Assembly: GCF_023256195.1 (NCBI RefSeq)
Contig: NZ_JAGDWX010000013.1
Span: 14,893 to 78,892, forward strand
From: Acidithiobacillus sp.
GTDB taxonomy: Bacteria > Pseudomonadota > Gammaproteobacteria > Acidithiobacillales > Acidithiobacillaceae
Direction: 5' to 3'
DNA length: 64,000 bases
The notes below the pieces were generated by a model, which saw nothing but the letters and a program-made list of their open reading frames with translations, ran no database searches and was not told where the DNA came from. Below, one piece after another: positions 60,809-64,000 of this stretch. Within the stretch, counting starts at the first letter, position 1. Every line of letters begins with the position of its first letter. The position numbers were made by a program, and so were the translations under genes.

Positions 60809-60836
60809 AAAAACGGCCCCCGCATCGAGGGGGCCG
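60807..60836. terminator. Terminator between fbp and the TraT-like gene
   Basis: CGGCCCCC (60814-60821) and GGGGGCCG (60829-60836) form an 8-bp GC stem. On the - strand it is followed by seven T (60813-60807), so it is a classical intrinsic terminator for the TraT-like gene. On the + strand the stem follows the fbp stop but lacks a T-tract. Confidence 0.88.
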
Positions 60837-60874
60837 CTGCCGTTGAAGGTCGCCGCCCCAGGCGGCGACGATAC

Positions 60875-61621
60875 TCAAATGATCCCGGAAATGCTGTGCA
60901 CTAGCTGCGCCTGCAGCAGAGGGACCGCCTTCTTGAAGCTCAGATTGACCTGGTTAGCCGTGGATACGATCCGGGTGCGATAGTCTATCCAGTGCCCGGT
61001 ACCCGAGATTTCCTGCGTGGTGGTGGTGCTGGTGCCCTGCTGCAGGTTGGCATTGGTCTGCTGGGACACCGCCGCCTTGCTCCGCTCCGCCACCTGGACG
61101 TCGGTGATCATGGCATAGGTGGTGTCCTTGACCATGGAGTCGGCGACCAGGCCGATGGCACTGCCCACCAGGGCGCCCGCACCTGCGCCGGTGTAGCTCT
61201 GGCCAATGGTGCCACCGGCAATGGCGCCGAAGGCCGCGCCGCCGAAGCCGTCCGTCAGGGACTTCTTGGCCGCCGCCTCCGACATCTTGCCAACGGACAG
61301 GACATTGATCTGCAATAGGTAATGCGCCTGGTTATAGGGTACGATGCGATAGCCTTGGCTGGTCAGGTTGGCATCGATTTCCTGCTCCAGGGCGGCGACG
61401 TCGAGATTCTTGTCCGAGGTGTTCTTGAACTGTACGTAGACGGTCTCCTCGGACGGCGGTACCGGATTCAGAAAGATGGTATTGGACATCTTGGTCTGCA
61501 CGTCCAGGTTGCGGTGCTCCAGGGCAACCTGGGTGGCGGCACATCCGGACAGGGCCACTATGCCCACCGCCGCCATGCCATAAGCCACAACGCGCCGAGA
61601 TGATACCAAACGAAACGACAT
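60875..61621 (-). CDS. TraT-family outer-membrane lipoprotein
   Basis: A 248-residue lipoprotein: signal peptide ending VALSGC (Cys about residue 27), then HRNLDVQTKMSNTIFLNPV, VQFKNTSDKNLDVAALEQEI, AHYLLQINVLSVGKM, a Gly/Ala-rich hydrophobic region (about 120-165) and TTYAMITDVQVAERSK, DYRTRIVSTANQVNLSFKKAVPLL. These match TraT of conjugative plasmids (surface exclusion and serum resistance) along the full length. No conjugation genes surround it, so it is a chromosomal relative with its own promoter and terminator. Its role here is unknown; GGAGGG precedes the ATG. Confidence 0.9.
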   Translation of the reverse strand: MSFRLVSSRRVVAYGMAAVGIVALSGCAATQVALEHRNLDVQTKMSNTIFLNPVPPSEETVYVQFKNTSDKNLDVAALEQEIDANLTSQGYRIVPYNQAHYLLQINVLSVGKMSEAAAKKSLTDGFGGAAFGAIAGGTIGQSYTGAGAGALVGSAIGLVADSMVKDTTYAMITDVQVAERSKAAVSQQTNANLQQGTSTTTTQEISGTGHWIDYRTRIVSTANQVNLSFKKAVPLLQAQLVHSISGII

Positions 61622-61687
61622 GTTTCCCTCCAATGGGATAAAATGACCCTGCGGCCGAAAGCTTTGTTTTGTGACTAACGCGTATTT

Positions 61688-61715
61688 TAGAATACCATGG
61701 GAAAGTCGCAAGGCG
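61688..61715 (-). promoter_or_regulatory. Candidate promoter of the TraT-like gene
   Basis: On the - strand TTGCGA is followed after 16 bp by TAAAAT (61693-61688), with the predicted start about 60 bases before the gene. It lies back to back with the sspB promoter. Confidence 0.5.
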
Positions 61716-61769
61716 TGGCGACGCACTTGCACTGGCGGGAATTTGATCTAAAAACGGAGGGAGGAGAAC

Positions 61770-62192
61770 GTGCTCGGGAGTACCATGGTGTTGCCGGAAT
61801 CTGCCAAACCCCACCTCTTGCAGGCGATCTACGCTTGGTGCCTGGAGCAGGACCTGACCCCGTATCTACTGGTACTGGTAGACTATCCCGGTGTCTCGGT
61901 TCCACCCGGCTACGACCGCGACGGTCGCATCGTTCTGGACATATCGCCCTCGGCAACCCAGGGTTTGCAGATGGCAGACTCCTGGATTCAATTCCAGGCC
62001 CGTTTCGGCGGTGTGGCCCGTCGCATCGAGATTCCCATGGCCGCCGTGTTGGCCATCTATGCCGCGGAGACCCAGGAGGGCATGGGTTTTCCTGAACCCA
62101 GCCTGCCCCAGACGCCGGAACCGGACAGCTCACCGGACAAGGGGAGTCGTGGCGGCCACAGCGAACGGCCCGGTTTGCGAGTCATCAAATGA
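61770..62192 (+). CDS. sspB: SspB, ClpXP specificity-enhancing factor
   Basis: A 140-residue protein. The N-terminal domain (about 1-110) binds ssrA-tagged peptides: LLQAIYAWCLEQDLTPYLLVLVDYPGV, cited in parts, FQARFGGVARRIEIPMAAVLAIYAAE. The flexible Pro/Ser-rich tail ends in the ClpX-binding motif LRVIK, as in E. coli LRVVK. It delivers tagged proteins to ClpXP. The GTG at 61770 follows a strong GGAGGGAGGAG site; an ATG 15 bp later is an alternative. sspA is not adjacent; a transglycosylase gene overlaps by 4 bp. Confidence 0.95.
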   Translation: MLGSTMVLPESAKPHLLQAIYAWCLEQDLTPYLLVLVDYPGVSVPPGYDRDGRIVLDISPSATQGLQMADSWIQFQARFGGVARRIEIPMAAVLAIYAAETQEGMGFPEPSLPQTPEPDSSPDKGSRGGHSERPGLRVIK

Positions 62193-62860
62193 AGATCTGG
62201 CTGGGACTGCTGAGCTGCCTTGGGGTGCTGGCTGCCGCACCGGTCCAGGCCGATATCTACGCCTACACCGATGCCAACGGTGTCATTCACTTGACCAACG
62301 TACCGCAGAAGCAGAAACCCTACCGAATGGTGATGCGCACGCCCAAGGCCACTGCGACGGTCCTGCCGCGGCCTGCCGCCAGCCCCATGGCGCAGAAGGA
62401 GTTGCAGCCCATCGTCGATCGTGCCGCCGAGCGCTTCGGCGTCAGCGCCGCACTCATCAATGCCGTGATCCGCGCCGAGTCCGGCTTCAACAGCGGCGCC
62501 GTATCGCCCAAAGGCGCCATGGGTCTGATGCAGTTGATGCCCACCACCGCCAGCCGCTTCGGTGTGGGCAACGCCTTCAGCCCCAAAGAAAACATCGAGG
62601 GCGGTACGGCCTACCTCGCGCACCTGATCAAGCGTTTTGGTGGTGATCTGAAACTCGCCATCGCCGCTTACAACGCCGGGCCCCAGGCCGTGGTTCAGGC
62701 CGGCTACACCGTCCCACCCTATCGGGAGACCCAGAACTACGTGCCGCGGGTGCTCGCCTATTACCAGCAGTTTGCCAGCGGTCAGGGCACCGTCGTCGGC
62801 AGCGGTGCCGCGTCCACGCCAGCGCGCGGGCCGCAGATCATTCAGTTGTCGAGTCCATAA
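62189..62860 (+). CDS. SLT-family lytic transglycosylase with N-terminal DUF4124-like domain
   Basis: A 223-residue exported enzyme: signal peptide (about 1-22, ending VQA|DI), DUF4124-like region YAYTDANGVIHLTNVPQ, and a C-terminal SLT domain (about 70-195) with catalytic Glu in AVIRAESGFNSGAVSPKGAMGLMQLMP and AAYNAGPQAV. It cleaves peptidoglycan by transglycosylation in the periplasm. The start is coupled to sspB (ATGA). Its last 19 bp overlap the convergent fis gene. Confidence 0.93.
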   Translation: MKIWLGLLSCLGVLAAAPVQADIYAYTDANGVIHLTNVPQKQKPYRMVMRTPKATATVLPRPAASPMAQKELQPIVDRAAERFGVSAALINAVIRAESGFNSGAVSPKGAMGLMQLMPTTASRFGVGNAFSPKENIEGGTAYLAHLIKRFGGDLKLAIAAYNAGPQAVVQAGYTVPPYRETQNYVPRVLAYYQQFASGQGTVVGSGAASTPARGPQIIQLSSP

Positions 62861-63078
62861 CGCTGCAGTTTCTTGCTCAAGGTATTCCGGTTGATGCCGA
62901 GCCAGGCGGCAGCGACGATGCGCCGGCCCTCGGCGCGCTCCATCACCGTCTGCAACAGCGCCCGCTCCACCTCGCCCAGGACGCGTTCGTGCAGGGCAAG
63001 GGGCGCCTCCTCGTGCAGGTCATCCAGGTAGTCCGCGACGGCGGCGCGCACACAATCGTGGAGCGAGGGCCTGGTCAC
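62842..63078 (-). CDS. fis: Fis-family DNA-binding protein
   Basis: A 78-residue protein, short compared with E. coli Fis (98). The C-terminal region VERALLQTVMERAEGRRIVAAAWLGINRNTLSKKLQRYGLDN, cited here by its HTH ending WLGINRNTLSKKLQRYGL, is the Fis-type HTH_8. Fis is a nucleoid protein that controls rRNA and recombination. The start is GTG. It follows the DUF3426 gene and prmA on the - strand rather than dusB, the usual fis partner. Confidence 0.9.
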   Translation of the reverse strand: MTRPSLHDCVRAAVADYLDDLHEEAPLALHERVLGEVERALLQTVMERAEGRRIVAAAWLGINRNTLSKKLQRYGLDN

Positions 63079-63094
63079 GCGCGATACCCCATGC

Positions 63095-63727
63095 TCAGGG
63101 CCGACTCAGCAAGGTGACCTGGTAGCCCGGGGCTGCTATGAGTTTTGGGCTGCTCAGATGGAAGGAGACGTCCTCCCCCGGAACAAAACCGTCGGCGGCG
63201 TGCCGCTCGGGGCCTAGGTACTCACTGGGGCGGAATTCCAGGCGAGCGATGGTACCACCGTAACTGTTGCTCAAGGTGACCTGGATGACCGGATAGGCCT
63301 GCACCAACTGCGCGTCGTTGCGGATCTTCCCCCGGATTTCCGCCCGATGGTCCGGCAAGGGCAGGACGGAACTCTGGACGATACGGATATCCCGATTGGG
63401 ACCGGGCCAGGGGATCTGCACATCGAAGCGCGCCGCCGCGTTCAACAACGCCTGCCGTATGGGTGTCGAGGTGGCGGCGTAGGCGTAGCTGCGGGTCCAC
63501 CAGAGCACCTGAATGATGAGCACCAGGACCAGCAAAAATATGACCAGCAGCAGCAGGCGCCGGCCCCAACTCCAGCCGCTGCGTTCCTCGCCACCGCTGG
63601 CCAGCGCCGCCAGCTCTACCCGGAAGACCTGCTGGCAGACCGTGCAACGCACGAGCCCCTGGTGCGCGCGCAGCGCTCGCGGATCGACGGCAAAAGTGGA
63701 CTCACAACGCGGACAGGTGATTTCCAT
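63095..63727 (-). CDS. Zinc-ribbon/DUF3426 membrane protein
   Basis: A 210-residue protein with an N-terminal MJ0042-type zinc ribbon (CPRCESTFAVDP, then VRCTVCQQVFRV; four Cys), a membrane helix (LLLLVIFLLVLVLIIQVLWW, about 60-82) and a DUF3426 domain outside the membrane (about 90-210). Such genes lie between prmA and fis in many beta- and gammaproteobacteria; the function is unknown. CGGAG precedes the ATG at 63727, which overlaps prmA by 26 bp. Confidence 0.88.
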   Translation of the reverse strand: MEITCPRCESTFAVDPRALRAHQGLVRCTVCQQVFRVELAALASGGEERSGWSWGRRLLLLVIFLLVLVLIIQVLWWTRSYAYAATSTPIRQALLNAAARFDVQIPWPGPNRDIRIVQSSVLPLPDHRAEIRGKIRNDAQLVQAYPVIQVTLSNSYGGTIARLEFRPSEYLGPERHAADGFVPGEDVSFHLSSPKLIAAPGYQVTLLSRP

Positions 63728-64000
63728 GACGAGACTCCGAGGGATGTTCCGGCATCTTTCTGCGTCCCGAGAGCAAGGACCAGCCATCGGCGCGGATTGG
63801 TTCGGCAAAATCTATGGTAGCGGCATACGCAGACCGCACGAAATGCTCCTGCTCCGGCAAGAGGCCCGACAGCGCAAGGCTGGCATCCGCCGTCAGATAC
63901 CCGATCAGGGTCGGTGCGAGATCCACTAGGGGATTCGCCAGGATATTGGCCACCAGCAAGGGCACACGCAGCGCCGGGACCTGTTCCGGAAGATAGAGCT
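63702..64000 (-). CDS. prmA: PrmA, ribosomal protein uL11 methyltransferase, C-terminal part (5' truncated by window)
   Basis: This is the last 98 residues of PrmA, which methylates ribosomal protein L11. Visible motifs are LLVANILANPLVDLAP, containing the catalytic NILA, then ALSGLLPEQEHFVRSAYA and a C-terminal tail rich in Ser and Arg (GRRKMPEHPSESRHG). The SAM-binding GxGxG lies outside the window. The order prmA-DUF3426-fis on the - strand is conserved in related bacteria. Confidence 0.93.
   Translation of the reverse strand, partial: LYLPEQVPALRVPLLVANILANPLVDLAPTLIGYLTADASLALSGLLPEQEHFVRSAYAATIDFAEPIRADGWSLLSGRRKMPEHPSESRHGNHLSAL

Noticed and set aside
1-64000. tRNA, rRNA, CRISPR arrays, prophage or insertion sequences
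   Set aside because: I looked for these by eye and saw no cloverleaf-like segment with CCA, no rRNA motifs, no spaced repeats and no transposase or integrase. A tool search could still find a small RNA gene.

Overview
The window is a high-GC (roughly 63% by eye), densely packed chromosomal segment with about 78 protein genes. Many neighbours share 4-bp start/stop overlaps (ATGA, GTGA, TTGA). The gene set (Tol-Pal, Mla, ZapD, SspB, Fis, YidC/YidD, type IV pilus genes, RNase G, class I FBPase) points to a Gram-negative bacterium of the gammaproteobacterial/Acidithiobacillia type. An Acidithiobacillus caldus-like acidophile is my best guess from GC and gene content, but the sequence alone does not prove it. 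I saw no rRNA, tRNA, CRISPR array, prophage or insertion sequence, so this is core chromosome with a few accessory patches.

Layout. 0-7.2 kb: the 3' end of ruvB and ybgC-tolQ-tolR-tolA-tolB on +, meeting pal-cpoB-queE-queC on -, i.e. a tol-pal-que cluster whose second half is inverted, with repeat-built hairpins at the junction. 7.2-10.7 kb: heme genes hemC-hemD-hemB and a TonB-like protein. 10.7-14.1 kb: a degenerate EAL-HDOD protein, an MFS carrier and a hemolysin-III-like membrane protein on -. 14.3-18.7 kb: copA-copZ behind a MerR/CueR-type operator, then two secreted proteins of unknown role. 18.9-23.8 kb: a - strand run nadD-rsfS-rlmH-lipoprotein-OmpA-like-maf-rng. 23.9-27.2 kb: an OprB-like porin and an orphan metal-binding protein sharing a palindromic operator, then a lipid A acyltransferase. 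27.3-31.5 kb: an Hsp20 gene with a heat-shock promoter, then rpmH-rnpA-yidD-yidC-mnmE on -.

31.7-38.8 kb: mlaFEDCB, an orphan ABC ATPase, an S4 protein, pdxA, an antisense HNH gene, rsmA and a YbjN-like gene. 38.8-50.2 kb: a SPOR protein, argS, MscS, a DHA2 transporter with a divergent LysR regulator, prmB, two exonuclease III paralogues around rlmJ and a GST, then hemH. 50.3-52.9 kb: slyD, anmK, aroE. 52.9-59.8 kb: pilB-pilS-pilR-pilD-coaE-zapD. 59.8-64 kb: fbp, a TraT-like lipoprotein, sspB, a lytic transglycosylase, fis, a zinc-ribbon/DUF3426 protein and the truncated prmA.

How the genes work together. Envelope maintenance dominates: Tol-Pal/CpoB, Mla lipid transport, lipid A acylation, YidC insertion, a SPOR protein, a lytic transglycosylase and several lipoproteins. 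Heme synthesis (hemC, D, B, H), copper export, probable metal acquisition, ribosome and tRNA maturation (rlmH, rsfS, rlmJ, rsmA, prmA, prmB, mnmE) and type IV pilus assembly make up most of the rest. The parts most worth attention are the metal-responsive porin/binding-protein pair at 23.9-26.3 kb, the inverted tol-pal junction, the putative hsp20 RNA thermometer and the unknown secreted proteins beside the copper genes.
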